From Aplectana chamaeleonis (Eukaryota > Nematoda > Chromadorea > Rhabditida > Cosmocercidae), in NCBI GenBank assembly GCA_029168955.1, contig JAPDOI010000020.1, positions 2,534,001-2,598,000 on the forward strand: a stretch of 64,000 nt of DNA. The letters run 5' to 3'. Position numbers and translations under genes: made by a program. Below the pieces are notes generated by a model. It had not been told where the DNA came from. It worked only from the letters and a program-made list of their open reading frames with translations, and searched no databases. Below, piece after piece: positions 1 through 11,822 of the stretch. Position 1 is the stretch's first letter. Each line of letters begins with the position of its first letter.

Positions 1-330
1 ATTTGAACGGTTAGAAGTTCGCGGACGACTTGTCTCGAGCCTGTATTTTCTCGTTATTTGCAGCCATCGTTCTGAAGCAGGTCACAATATAAAGCCAAAC
101 CGAAAACAAATCGAAGAACATAGGTTTTGAATGAGATCATTCGCGCGTCTCTTCCCTTTTGAGGCCGGAAACCTGCCAGTGGGCGTTACCCATTTTTATA
201 CTTTCAAGGGGGCGTGGTCGACTTTTTCCTCGCTTATTTGAGCGAATTGAGATTTCGCTCTTGTCAGGGTTACTATAGACGGCGACCGGACCATAAAATC
301 AAAAATTACCTCTGAGGTTGGACTGTGCCT
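1..330 (+). mobile_element. Family F element (TTAA-flanked), truncated by window start
   Basis: Nearly identical to the second half of the copy at 892-1367. It ends in GAGGTTGGACTGTGCC, the inverted terminal sequence of this family. Confidence 0.65.
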
Positions 331-838
331 CTAAAGGCACAGACCAACCTCAAAATCGCTTTTCTGTTTTTCTGCCTGTCTTGAAAACGGTCTCACGCTG
401 ATTCCAATGATGTCTCTGGAATCGTAGAAGACCACCTAGGAACGAAGTTATGGCCCCCCCAAAAATTGTGCTACGGAAGAATGATGGACGAGTTGTCCGA
501 GGCTCGTAACTTCCGTCATTTGCACCCGATCTACGCGAATCGACCTGAGCAAAAAGAGAGGCTGAGAATGAAGGGAAGAACGGGGCCACTGGTCGGAAAC
601 CATCGTTCATTTCGCCGCTGTTGAGCTCGAAAGATCGTAAAAGGGGCGTGCTAAAGTGGCTTCCGGGTGTGGGCGCCCCAGGGTGGCTTCCCCCTATTTC
701 TCGCTTATCCGGAGGGATTGAGAGCTCGCATTTGGCAGGGGGCTATACAGGGTGGGTCAACTTCACATTTATGTGGAAATCTCAGATTTCGTCCCTGAGC
801 TTGGACTGTGCCTTTAAAGGCAAGATTTGCGACGAAAA
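331..838 (+). mobile_element. Family F element, about 500 bp
   Basis: Starts AGGCACAGACCAACCTC and ends TTGGACTGTGCCTTTAA, so it is bounded by inverted ends of about 18 bp. It abuts the previous copy directly. The same unit recurs at 52185-53512 and 63468-63975. Confidence 0.65.
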
Positions 839-891
839 CGATTGCTGGGATATTCCCATGAAAAGGTGTTTTGGTCACCTCAAAATAGAAC

Positions 892-1367
892 TTAAAGGGA
901 CAGTCCAACCTTAGTATCTATTCCTCGCTTTTCTGCCTATCTTGGAGACAGCTTCATGCTGATCACAATGGTGTCTCCAGAATCGCTTAGAACTCACTAC
1001 AAACAGAGTTACGGCTCCTTAAAATTTCAATTTGAACGGCTAAAAGTTCGCGGACGAGTTATCTCGAGCCTGTATTTTCTTGTTATTCGCAGCCATGGTT
1101 CTGAAGCAAGTCACAATATAAATTCAGACGGAAAATAAATGGAAGAGCATAGATTCTGAATGAAATCAATCCCGCTTCTCTTTCCTATTAAGATCGGAAG
1201 CTTGTCGGTGGGCGTTACCCACTTTTCTTTCAAGGGGGCGTGGGCGACTTTTTCCTCGCTTTCTCTCGCTTATTTGAGCGAATTGAAATTTCGCGCTTTT
1301 CAGGGTTGCTATAGGCGGCGACCGGACCATAAAATCAAAAATTACCTCTGAGGTTGAACTGCGCCCT
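892..1367 (+). mobile_element. Family F element with TTAA at both ends
   Basis: Bounded by CTTAA on the left and CCCTTAAG on the right, with terminal AGGGACAGTCCAACC and GGTTGAACTGCGCCC. TTAA flanks suggest mobilisation by a piggyBac-type transposase. No transposase is encoded. Confidence 0.6.
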
Positions 1368-1511
1368 TAAGTGAACAGTGGGAGACAAAACTCTCAAGAA
1401 CAAGTTACTGCTTGGTTTCCGCACGGCCTCAATTATCGAGATTTCTATAAATGTCTGCTTTTCCAACTTTTATTACGCTTCTAAAGTAATTTCTGAGCAT
1501 TTCTGCACAGT

Positions 1512-2000
1512 ACTGATTACTTCAAAGGCAGCATACACACTCGTAAACGTATTTGAAATAACTACGGAAATAAAATCGCATGGCTCAGAACAGAACGCCT
1601 ACCCACTTTGAAGCCTCAAAAACGAATTAAAATGCTGCTACACGAGTAAGAAGTTGCCCCCGCCCTGTATTTCTCCGCCCCCTGTATTTGCCGTCCTCCT
1701 CCAATACAAGGGTGCTGGGCCATTTCAACCGTCGTCGATGTATGTGAATTACTTACTGTACCTGTTGTACCACCCACAAATGTCGCTGACGTTGGGAATG
1801 GCCCAGCATCCCTGTTCTGGAGGAGGTCTCAAATACAGGGGGCGGAGAAATACAGGGCGGGGCAACTTCTTACTCGTGTAGCAGCATGATGGGTCGTTTT
1901 TGACGCTTCAAACTGCGTAGGCGTTGTATTCTGAGCCATACGATTCTATTTTCGTAGTTATTTCATACACGTTTACGAGTGTGTATGCTGTCTTTAACAG
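1512..2000. mobile_element. Fold-back element, about 490 bp
   Basis: The left arm from CAGCATACACACTCGT is the reverse complement of the right arm ending ACGAGTGTGTATGCTG. Complementarity continues through GCTGCTACACGAGTAAGAAG and the CCCTGTATTT motifs to a short centre near 1770. No coding sequence is seen. Confidence 0.75.
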
Positions 2001-2900
2001 CAAAGTGAAAGGAGGATAAACAAGCAACAAAGAGAATCTCGTTAATTAGGGGCCGTTCGACACCTGTAATTAGCCATTATACCTTGTTTTTGAGCGTTTT
2101 TCCGCTAATTTCCGGATTTTTTCTTCATTTATTTCAATCCACGTTCTGATGAAGAGAGCTCAAAAATCGTTTTTATTGCGAACCCTGCCTTTAACTCAAA
2201 ATTGTAAAATTTCGAGTGATGAACTTTTCTACGCACTTTATGCCTTTTGTTTTACACGGCCAATTTTTTTGTTATAGTCTTTGGTTTAATTATATTTAGG
2301 AATGAAAATTGTCCACTAGGCTGAATTGAAAAAATTTTTGTTCTTCCCGTCGCGAGTTGTGAATTTATACCGACCAAAACGAAGTTGCAATCATACAGAA
2401 AAGCTTTCAAGTTTGCATGAGATTTTTAAAGCCCTCTTATTCCATTAAAAACAGTTCGAATGTCCCGTCACTCCAGCTCTTGTTTAAAAAATCAGGTAGC
2501 GTTACACACCTATAGAAGGTGCTACGTAAAAACAGCGAACTGGAACCGCTAAATAATTCTCCTCTGGTTTTTTAATCAATTTCCTTAATTTGATTTCTGT
2601 TTGGAATTTCACGAAAAATTATGCAATGATTTTTTTTGTAAAATTGCTATAACAATTCACTTGAATGTGTCTTCTTAAACAGAAACAACCTGTTTTTTTA
2701 TTTTTAATTGTTTTCTGCATTTTTTTGTTGAATGTTTGAAAGTTAATAGACATAGCGTTAAAGATGATAATTTGTAAGTTTAGTTTGAAGTAGGAGCGTG
2801 TTTTCTTGTGTTTGAGTGTTTATAAACTAAATCAATAACTTCTTGAGTGGCATTTCATAGTTTTCCTGGAGCTTCTCACATCCGTTATTTTGAATTTCAG
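2001..2900. other. AT-rich stretch without recognisable gene or repeat
   Basis: Long T and A runs, no open frame above 60 codons and no inverted repeat that I can see. It may be intron of the gene whose last exon may end at 2965. Confidence 0.4.
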
Positions 2901-2965
2901 TATTTGGATATGATCCGAATTACCTGGAACGTCTGTCTGCCGCATTTCATCGTATTATCCCTTAA
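2901..2965 (+). CDS. Possible terminal exon of an unidentified gene
   Basis: After the acceptor GAATTTCAG, a short open stretch reads FGYDPNYLERLSAAFHRIIP and stops at TAA 2963-2965. It has a protein-like composition in an otherwise AT-rich non-coding region, and an AATAAA signal follows at 3446. I do not recognise the protein and cannot see the preceding exon; the 2 kb upstream are mostly repeats. Confidence 0.35.
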
Positions 2966-3750
2966 TCCCTGAGAAGCCGGTTTACTCATGTGTTTTGGTG
3001 CGAAAGCCTCTTAATTTTCTTTAGCATGTCGCTTCCTTCTAGTTTGAAGATGATCAGAGATCTTTCATTGGTTTTGTAGCTGTTTTCCGGTAGGGTTTTT
3101 CAACTGTGAGACCCCATGTTTGTACAGATTCCTACCCTAGCCTTATTCTTAAACAATCCTATTATGTAGGTTCTCCATGTGTGGATCGATTTCGCCAAAT
3201 GCGTCTACTCTTTTATATCGAGAAAAAAATTTAAATTCCGTGTTAAATAGAGTTGAAGCGGATTCGCGATCTCTATTTATTTGTTTATTTTGTTTTTAAT
3301 TCACTTATCTTATCAGCTTCTTTATTTATTCATTTGTGAGCCTTTAGCTAAGTACTGAATTTCTCTCGAAACTCTTTAAAAGGCCTTTCTTCAAGTTCAC
3401 CAAAACATGATCTGAACATGATCGATCTGAAAAAAATCTTTAAAAAATAAAACTCGAAGTATACGAAATGAAAAAGATTAGAATTTTGATATGTATTTGA
3501 AGACCCTTATTGTCTCAATTTTTGTGTTAGAGAAGGGTTTATTAGAATTGAAGGGTCCGATAATCCGATTATAAATAAAAATGAAAAATTTGTATAAAAA
3601 TAGGATGGAAGTCCGTCACCGCCCTCGCGTCTTTATAGATGTGATCTTTTCAAGATTTAAAATTGCGAACGGTCCAGGATCCTTCAGCACTTTAGGGAGT
3701 TTGTAAAATCTTTGCGATCGCGAATTATAGCATTTGTTGTAGTCCCCTTA
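2966..3750. other. AT-rich stretch, no gene seen
   Basis: No coding sequence or repeat recognised apart from candidate poly(A) signals. It could be the 3' UTR and flank of the gene ending at 2965. Confidence 0.35.
3446..3451 (+). terminator. Candidate polyadenylation signal
   Basis: AATAAA 480 bases after the possible terminal exon at 2901-2965. In such AT-rich sequence it could occur by chance; another AATAAA lies near 3574. Confidence 0.25.
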
Positions 3751-4076
3751 GAAAATTCAGTCTAGTGATTGGACGGACTGCGGCGGCAGATCGTCGCGCG
3801 CGGTCGAAACCCCGCTGGCCACCCTCGTTGTGAGCGCCGCGCGGCTGGCTGCCAGACCATAATTCCTTTGCGTAAGCACGACAGCATTGAGGACTTCAAC
3901 TCCAGGGCGAGTGACCGCGTCGCGGCTATCATCGGTTAGCTCTGTCTCGTGAGGGACAGGGCTCGGCTCTAAGCCGTAAGGCGTCGTTTTTACTTCTGCC
4001 GCTGACGCGGCAAGATGCAATCCTGCGACATTTTCAGGCAGTCGTCGCATTCAATGCGCGTCGAATATGCATTTAA

Positions 4077-5368
4077 CCCATTCACGACCGCGTGTCCCAC
4101 CGGTGGGACACGCGTTGACTACCACTTCGGACCGCGTGTCCCACCGGTGGGACACTGTTTTCTAAAATCAATTTCTCCACCGCAAGAAGGAATCTCTAAA
4201 CCTTCTTATGGTCAATGTATTTACCTATTCTAGAGTCGACTATAAACCTCGTGGTCCGCTGGCAGCTTCGCCACTACAATATATCTGACACTTCGAATGC
4301 AGCAAGGTCAAAAACCGCAATTATGAGTACAGATCGCATTTTTACAACCACTTAATGGCGATTTTTTCCCATTACTCGAGAAAAAATCCCTACTTATAGG
4401 AGTAATCAGATCGTAAAGCTCTATATAATAAATCACAGAAATATGATTACTGATATTGCTCACCATTTCCGCGTAGAGAATCGGCTTTTCTTTTGCCCGT
4501 ATGTTGTTCACAGAAATTTTTATGCAAAGATCACCAATATTGAGATCACTAGGGCCTTTCTTGAAAGTCATGCTTGGTAACCGTTGGTGTACCATCATAG
4601 ACCGGGGCTCCAACTTCGTTGAAAACTACCTTGGAGAGAAGCGGACGAGAAAAATGGGGATGAGCCAGAGCAGAAAACGAGTGGAAACTTAAAAAACGGT
4701 TATTACACTAATCATTCCTAGTAAATTTGTAGTATTTAAACTATTTCCTACGTCTGAATGTAAAAAACAAATATGCTTTTCACAAGAAATCTCTTTGTAG
4801 AAGGCGCCGAACCGGAGGGGTGAAGGGGTGGCCTAGGAAAAAATGGCGAAGATCTAAAAAAAGTCATTTTCAACAGCATTACCAGTCAATATGAAAATCG
4901 AGGAGTATTTTGTACGTCTTAATGTCAAGAAGATTGCTAAAAATGTCTACTACAAAAAAAACTCCCCTCGGTATGCGATAGACAGCAAGAGCGAGGGAGT
5001 AGCTAAAGCAAAATTAGTGCAAATCTGAAAAAATATCATTTCACCAAGCATTTCCTGTCAGTTGAAAAACAGGAGAATGTCTATTATGGTAATCTACGAT
5101 AATTAATGTTTCGAACCGCTAGAATTCATCGATCAAAAATTTAGAAGGCCATTCCTCTGGAAGGAAAGAGTTATGGAAGCCGAAACTTTGGCATCATGTT
5201 TTTGACGTCGAAAGTCGTACAATAAACAAAAAAAAACGAAAATCGATTTTTTGGTGGCGTGCCATTCGAGCAAAAGTGGCCCACCGGTGGGACACTGTAT
5301 ACGGTGACGCAATATTGCACGCGGTCCGAAAGTGCAGCCACCCAAAATTAGGCGTGGTCGTGAATGGG
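4077..5368. mobile_element. piggyBac-like non-autonomous element
   Basis: Exact TTAA duplications at 4073-4076 and 5369-5372 flank inverted ends CCCATTCACGACC and GGTCGTGAATGGG. CCC-starting ends inside a TTAA duplication are the piggyBac signature. The perfect palindrome CCCACCGGTGGG occurs at about 4098, 4139 and 5280. Interior frames are short and show no transposase, so it would need one supplied in trans. Confidence 0.8.
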
Positions 5369-5939
5369 TTAACTCGAATACAAGGCGGTTTCGAGCACAG
5401 TTGGGGAATGTGCTTCAACCGCAGTACGTGCTCCTATTGTGCTTCAAATTACAGCACGTACCCCAACAAATAAAAGGTTGAATGGGGTGTATGATACACA
5501 TTCAACTCGACGACAAAACGATTGGCAGTTTTCTGAGTTGATGACGCAGCGCGGCATGATCGATATTATAGGATTGCGCTTCGGCGCGCGGCTCGGCGGG
5601 GCGTCGAAGCGCAATCTTATTATTTCTTGAACGATTACCCGTTTTTGTAATTTTGGCTATTCCTGGAACCTGCCCAGGCACAGTTTTTGCCTTCATATGG
5701 GATGCATTGGTTTCCAAGGTAGCGGCCAGAAACCGTTAGTTCTATTTTTCTGAAAATTGGTCATAAACCGGTAGGATTAACTTGAAACTCTCCTGGGGTA
5801 GAGGTTTTCAACGCAAAACTCTTTGCGTCAGAGGGAAACGTCAGTAACCGCAGTGGATGGACACACGCAATTGTGGGTAATCCCTGATGTGATAATTGCA
5901 TCGGCCGACTAAGCCTCTTATTGTTACCCGAAACAGTTG

Positions 5940-6726
5940 TGACTTACTTACTTGACTTATTCGGTTGGCTTTCGCCTGACGCGGTCATTCCGCATCTTCA
6001 CCGAGGTGTACCGTCCTAGTAGTCAGCCGTGTCCATTTGTCACGGTCCTCAGCCACAATTTGAACACAATCCATCCATTGGTCGCTATTCCACTTCCTAC
6101 GAAGTGAACATCGTGCCTGAATTGCCTTTCAATGCCGAGTGATTTCAAATCCTCATTCACCACATCCGTTCAAAACTTTCGCCTACGTCCAGGCGGCCGT
6201 TTCCAGACAGGACTTGGAAGCATATTCAAAGCGTGTTGAACAAGACGATCTGGCGGTCTTCTTAGTATATGTTGTCGGGACGAAGACGAAGTCCATAGGC
6301 TGCGGCATACTTCGAAACGAGGTTCACAATCCTTTGCAGTTTTGCGTTGTTTTCAGCGAATAACACAATGTCGTCGGCGTACTCCAGGTCGACAAGGGAG
6401 CGTCCTGATGGTGGTAGGATCACATCCGCAGGAAACTGATCTGCCACTCTACGCATGATGTCATCAACGGCGAAGTTGAAAAGAAAAGGTCCTGCAACGG
6501 CTTCTTGCCTTACTCTTGTTCTCACCTCGAAAGCTGACGTAAATCCGACAGGTGTACGAACTGCTGCTGTTGTTCCTTTGTTCATGTCCTCGATTAGTCG
6601 AACATACTTTTCCGGGACTCCACCGGCTCGCCGAGCGTTGAGCAATCGATCACGAGGGAGAGAGTCGAATGCGGCTTCAAAGTTCAAAAAAGCAAGCTGT
6701 AATGACTTCGAATACCGCTCCCACAA
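5940..6726 (-). pseudogene. RTE-like LINE reverse transcriptase remnant, 3' end
   Basis: On the minus strand a 154-codon frame contains AFDSLPRDRLL, an altered VRQEAVAGP (normally GVRQG) and the catalytic YADDIVLFAE. After a frame shift the C-terminal signature DRDKWTRLTTRTVHLGEDAE is followed by a stop and then an AAGT-type microsatellite tail. It is 5' truncated and inactive. The RTE clade is inferred from the motif style. Confidence 0.8.
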
Positions 6727-6907
6727 TTCAATTACTCTTCTCCCAAAACAGTTGTAATGGTGAAAAATGCGGAAACCTTCCGAGAGGAGTGTTTCCTTCT
6801 GAAACCTAAAGCAGAGTTCTCTGCGTTGATTAATCTCTTTGAGAATGCGTCACACATTTGACCACCATCAGCAATCGTGGAGGCTTTCCAATGTGAATTG
6901 GGTCTAT

Positions 6908-7189
6908 ACTGTGCTTATCTTGACCAAATTCCGGTCCGTAATTGCGTCTCGACACGCTTTGCGGCCGCACGCTCCCGAGTCAGAAGAGCTTCCAGCGTCG
7001 CAGCCGCCGATCCGCTGACTCTAGGTGGGTTTTGGAAACTGGAAACTAAGAAAAATTGGAGAAAGTTGTATAAAAAAGCCACATCGAGTCGGCTTTGGCG
7101 CTGAAAACCCGACTGACTCGAGCGCGTGCGGCCGCAAAGCGTGTCGAGCCGCAATTGCGGACCGGAATTTGGTCCAGATAAGCACAGTA
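6908..7189. mobile_element. Fold-back MITE family C, copy 1
   Basis: The ends ACTGTGCTTATCTTGACC and its inverted partner GGTCCAGATAAGCACAGT extend into arms of about 120 bp containing ATTCCGGTCCG and GCGGCCGCACGC, with a centre near 7050. The second copy is at 15361-15641. Confidence 0.8.
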
Positions 7190-7738
7190 CCAACTGTTTC
7201 GAAGCGGAATTCAATTCCGCTTTTCGTGTACGTCTGCACGCGTATGATACGTCTCCTTCGCCTCCTCACTTTCTCGATGTCTCTCCTCACACTTCGCGAA
7301 AGCGGCGAAGGAAAAGAGTAAATTTGGCACAGGAACCTAGGTAACGTAAAGTCCGTCCGAATGAGAACGTCCGCTCATGCGGGCGGCGTGCGTGTTTAGC
7401 GGTCGTTGCGAAGACAGTTTTCAGACCAGTCAATCGGTCAGCATAATGAATAATTTCTCAGTCATCTGTCTGCGGTCGTTGAAAGGCTCGTTTGAAAAAT
7501 TCCTCCGCGACAGACGTTCGACACGCTCGCCGATCGCGTGGGCGGACAGTCTCATTCGAACACACTTTATTATGTCTTGCGCGGGGTCAGCCAGTGTTCG
7601 AGTATTCAAATCTGGTAGCAATTAAGCGACACCGAAGGCGTAGCAGTCTTGGTAGGCCTTGGGTGAGGATTGATCACCGTGGGCTGCGACACAAGGCGCC
7701 TCACGCCGTCCACGCGCAGTCTTTTAGAATGTTGTTAG

Positions 7739-7876
7739 AGGCCGTTTACACTTCTGCCGCCGAGCGGCATGGCTAAGTGCAGTCTAATAATGTTGTAATA
7801 TTGGTCGTGCTGGGCCGCGTGATCAATGTCATGGGACCACACTTCGTCACGCCTCTCGGCGGATGAAGTATAAAGG
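7739..7876. mobile_element. MITE family A copy
   Basis: The left end GTTTACACTTCTGCCGCCGAG pairs with the right end CTCGGCGGATGAAGTATAAA. Family A elements are palindromes of 120-140 bp whose ends read GTTTATACTTCCGCCGCC. Confidence 0.65.
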
Positions 7877-7929
7877 ACCACTTATACACCAGCGGAATGG
7901 GAACGTCCCGCGATGACACTGCCGCAGCT

Positions 7930-8870
7930 TGCAGTGCAGTTTCGGATCTACGCGATCTTGCGGACCAGAATTTTTCCGGTGTTTGCATTGGATTCTGCCA
8001 ATAATTTTCTCTTCTGTCGCACATTTATCACGGAAACATTCTATTATTGTCTTTGCCGCGACGAGCATAAAATTTTTGTAACGTTTTCCCAGATTTAACT
8101 CAGAAAAATGATCAGCTGGTAGACCTTGGCCAATTTCCAAAGGGTTAGGTCTCGAAGCGACGCAATGCGCGACGCGGCGGCTCGTTGTGGCTTTCCGCAG
8201 CTTTTTTCTGTGACAACTGTTCCCTTTGCGGGGCACCAGCACAGTTAAGGTGGCCATTAGTGAAAGCTGTCGTGCCATTTCCTTAGCGTCCCTCCGATGT
8301 CTAACTAGGGTCTTGAGGACTCACGCTGTGGTGCTATCGCAGCCGGAGGGGGAGGATGGGGGCGGACACGCCAATTCTTCCGTGCCGACGCGCGATTAGA
8401 ACACCTACCCAGGGTTTTCCACCTCTCCCACAATCGTAGGAGTCGTTGCAATACGGAGTCTTGTGTACTACACGACGCAATATTGCGGACCAGATATTTT
8501 TGGGCATTTCGATTGGATTTTCCCATATTTTGCATTTCTTTCGCAAATTTATTGCAGATATCTCATTCCATTCCTCTCCTGATTTCAATGCTTTTGAAAC
8601 AATTTTCGCAATGTTTCTCTTTTTTTGGTTAAACCCTGAAAATAATCATATAGTATACCTTGGCGGAATTTCCGATCGGGTAGGTCCCGCAACGACGCAG
8701 TATGCCCCGTGCCGTGGATTGCAGAACTGCTCGGTGCGGTTTTCTGCCGCGTTGTTCTGTGACAAATGTTCCTTTTGGAGTATGTATAGGATCTCATTAT
8801 AGTGAGGGGTTCATTAGTGACAGCTGTCTTGTCAATTCCGCAGCGTCCAGCCGGTGAATAGATAGGTCCT
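7930..8870 (+). repeat. Two diverged direct repeats of about 400 bp
   Basis: 7930-8310 and 8465-8870 share in order GCGGACCAGA, ATTGGATTTTCCCA-like, TAGACCTTGGCC/TATACCTTGGCG, TGTGACAA(C/A)TGTTCC and CATTAGTGA(A/C)AGCTGTC. A third partial copy of the end is at 10002-10105. No coding function is recognised. Confidence 0.6.
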
Positions 8871-9486
8871 ATTCCATTTTGAACTTTATACCTCAACTTT
8901 GAAGGGTACCTCAAAATCGTGGGTTTACATACTAATTTAGCCGTGGAGCACGAAAACTGCTATCTGCTACGACTGTGGAGACCGGGGTGTGTGGGTGAAT
9001 CTGCAGCCAATCAACACAGGTCGTCGTAGGTAAGTACTGAACTTGTCAGAATTCGTACTCATGACACGTCATCGATCGATAATCAATTTATCGATTTTCG
9101 CGCTTTTTGCACAAAATGCGGCTAGGAGTGGTGATTGCTCATGAGATTGGTTTTTTTGGTTGGGGAATTTCGCTCATCAGTCATTATCGATAAATACCGA
9201 TCAATAATATTGTTTTTTTTTCGCCTGTTGCACAAAATGCAGCAATGATTTTTTATTGTTCACTTTTTTGGGTAATTTTCTCATCATGCAAGATCAAATA
9301 TTAATGAAGTCACTTGTTTGGAAACTCTTCTCATCAGGAGTGGTATTTTTTATGGTTTTGGGTCATAAGTTTTGAAAATTGTACTCATACCACAATATCG
9401 TCTGTTAGATGTTTCATCATTCCAAAATGGAAATTTCTGAGCAAAATTGAAGTCAGAAAGGGAACCTTCGGGAAAAATATGTGAAA

Positions 9487-10001
9487 TTTTTGAAAATTTA
9501 GCTAGCTGGTAAAAGTAACCATTTGGTAATGGTGAAAAAAGTTCCAAAAATACTTTGAAATATCTTAAAAAATGATTTGGCGTAAAATAGCCTGGAAAAA
9601 TAAAAAAGCTAGGAAATGAAGTGAAATAACAAAAAATGCGATTTGGCGGTTGATCATTCCACAAGCTTCTCCGTTAAACTTATCAAAACGAAATCAAGCG
9701 CGCAACGGAAACATTAAGTCATTTTTCAAAGCTGTAATAAGGAAATCAGCTTAGGTCAAGCTACGTGAACTCCATTCCATATCGTGCTAGATTTCGTTTT
9801 GATAAGTTCAACAGAGAAGCTTGTGAAATGTTCAACCACCAAAAAGCATTTTTGGTTATTTCACTTCATTTCCTAGCTTTTTTATTTTTTCCAGGCTATT
9901 TTACGTCAAATCTTTTTTTAAGATTTTTCAAGGTATTTTTGAAACTTTTTTTTCACCATTACCAAATCGTTACTTTCGCCAAAAAGCTAGATTTTCAGAA
10001 A
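9487..10001. mobile_element. Fold-back element, arms about 220 bp
   Basis: 9487-9707 is the reverse complement of 9785-10001, for example TTCGTTTTGATAAGTT against AACTTATCAAAACGAA. The spacer is about 78 bp. Confidence 0.75.
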
Positions 10002-10522
10002 TGTTCCTTTTGGAGTATCTCATCATAGTGAGGGGTCATTAGTGACAGCTGTCTTGTCATCTTGTCAGTTCCGCAGCGTCCAGCCGGTGTATAGATAGGG
10101 TCTCACAAAATTTCGTGTGATTCTCATCTAATTTTTCGCTACGAAGCATCTCATCACACCCATTGGTTACCAAATAGGCAGTGTCCAAACCGTCTCAGCT
10201 GCGTGTGGTCCCCACCAGAGTCAAGCGGTTAATGTCCCGCTGGACAATGAGGGAGGAGTGAGGGGAGGGGGGGCGAAATTTTCAAGGGGGTGGTTCGATA
10301 GAGGCTAAACTGGCATTCTCTGAAGCTCGAACAAAACGGATTTTAGCAGCAGGGATTATGTGCTACCGTAACCCTCACATCGCCGTGGAGCGCGTTATCG
10401 TATCATCGAGCGCCAGCGTCACACCCATGTGGGATTTGAGGCTGAGATCAGCCACTGGGAGTGTTTTGTCTAAAAATCGAGTTTACTTGTCATACTCATC
10501 GTATGCTTAGGTATATAACATC

Positions 10523-10657
10523 GGCATGGATCCTGAAGAGACTTTGCGTTCCCCATTGGAGGTTGGCGCAAACTCGTTGCACCTATGTTATAGCATATGG
10601 CACCGAGTTTGCGCCAACCTTCAACAGTGAACGCGAAGTCTCTTCAGGATCCATGCC
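10523..10657. mobile_element. Fold-back MITE family B copy 1
   Basis: GGCATGGATCCTGAAGAGAC pairs with GTCTCTTCAGGATCCATGCC, and the inner arms GGTTGGCGCAAACTCG and CGAGTTTGCGCCAACC meet at a short centre. Near-perfect hairpin of 135 bp. Confidence 0.85.
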
Positions 10658-10884
10658 AACGATATTTAACGCATCTCGGGTTTTTTCTTGTCTGCCGATC
10701 ATCACCGAGTAATTATGAGTTCTTTTGGATTGCTGCATATGCCTTTACCTTATCATTTCTATTTCAATCGTTTACTTTTTCAAATCCATGGTTCAACACC
10801 ACAATTTTCATATATGTTGAGGTCTTTACAGTTAGGTTCGTGGCTTGCATCCCCAAGAAAAACACATTAAAACCTCAACCGCGG

Positions 10885-11025
10885 CTTGCGCGGGCTGGTT
10901 TAAATCTCACCGGCGGCTGGCGGTATGGTAAGCTGATCAGCTGCGCTCTTCCCTCAACCTTAATCGATTAGCGCGCCGGCGCACGCGAACGCCCTCGCCA
11001 GCCGCGGGTGGGATTTAAATGCTTC
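10885..11025. repeat. Short inverted repeat with AAATCTCACCGGCGG ends
   Basis: TTTAAATCTCACCGGCGGCTGG is partly inverted in CCAGCCGCGGGTGGGATTTAAA. A related hairpin lies at 55825-55890. Confidence 0.5.
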
Positions 11026-11573
11026 TCCCTGAGGCTTACACGCCATGTATCTAACTATAGGCCGGAATTATACTTCAAGCGACGAGCGACGCGACGCTAT
11101 GTTTACCACCAATGTCAACCGAAAATCGAAATGCCCGCACTGTCGCTGTCGCTGGTCGCGGGAAGCATGATCCCGGCCATACAATCAAACCATTCGCGAT
11201 CGCGTATTTCATCATTTCATCACAGGTACGTGCTTTTCGAATATTGATTTCCTCATCACAAGGAATATTCGAACATAACGTTCCCTACATTTGCCCACAA
11301 ATTTCGTAGTCTATATGCAGATGCACTTTACTCAATATCTGAACCTTTTTTTTTTCAAAAAATCGCTTGGACTGTCGTAGAAATAATGGTTTTGATACAA
11401 CATTTTTTCGATAAGCTTGGGCCAGAAGATGAGAAACGGTGGGCCAAAAAGAAAAATTGCACCGAGACTTATACTACCAGCGCAAATCGATGAAGCAACC
11501 CAGGCGGGTTCATTAAATATCAACCTCTTGAAGTTTTGGATAATACTGAGGTTTTCAAGAAATAATATATCCA

Positions 11574-11822
11574 GACCTGAATGCTAAAGAAAATGAACTG
11601 GGACTCAAGCCAAACGATTTCCTCCAGCTCAGGGCGTCTACCACAAGAGGCAGCAGCGTCAAACTTGTCCGCAACAGAGCCAGGAAAAGTTTGAGGCACC
11701 ACTTCTTTGTTAATAGAGCAGGAAGTGAGTTTGAAAAGTTACTCAAGAGGGGCAACCTCCCTACAACTCCTTCCGCGTTCAAACGTATCTTGGATCAGTA
11801 CTTGATGACTGAGGATGATTGA
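11574..11822 (+). pseudogene. CR1-like LINE, extreme 3' coding end
   Basis: Open on the plus strand without a start codon. It contains LGLKPNDFLQLRASTTRG and LRHHFFVNRAGSEF, ending DQYLMTEDD at TGA. The same positions of the LINE at 41174-42352 read FGLKPEDLVTTRESTTRG and CRRHFFINRTIP, so the two belong to related CR1-type families. Confidence 0.7.

Noticed and set aside
4075..4160. CCCACCGGTGGG palindromes as bacterial-type operators
   Set aside because: They lie inside a piggyBac-like element in a eukaryotic context; no operon is present.
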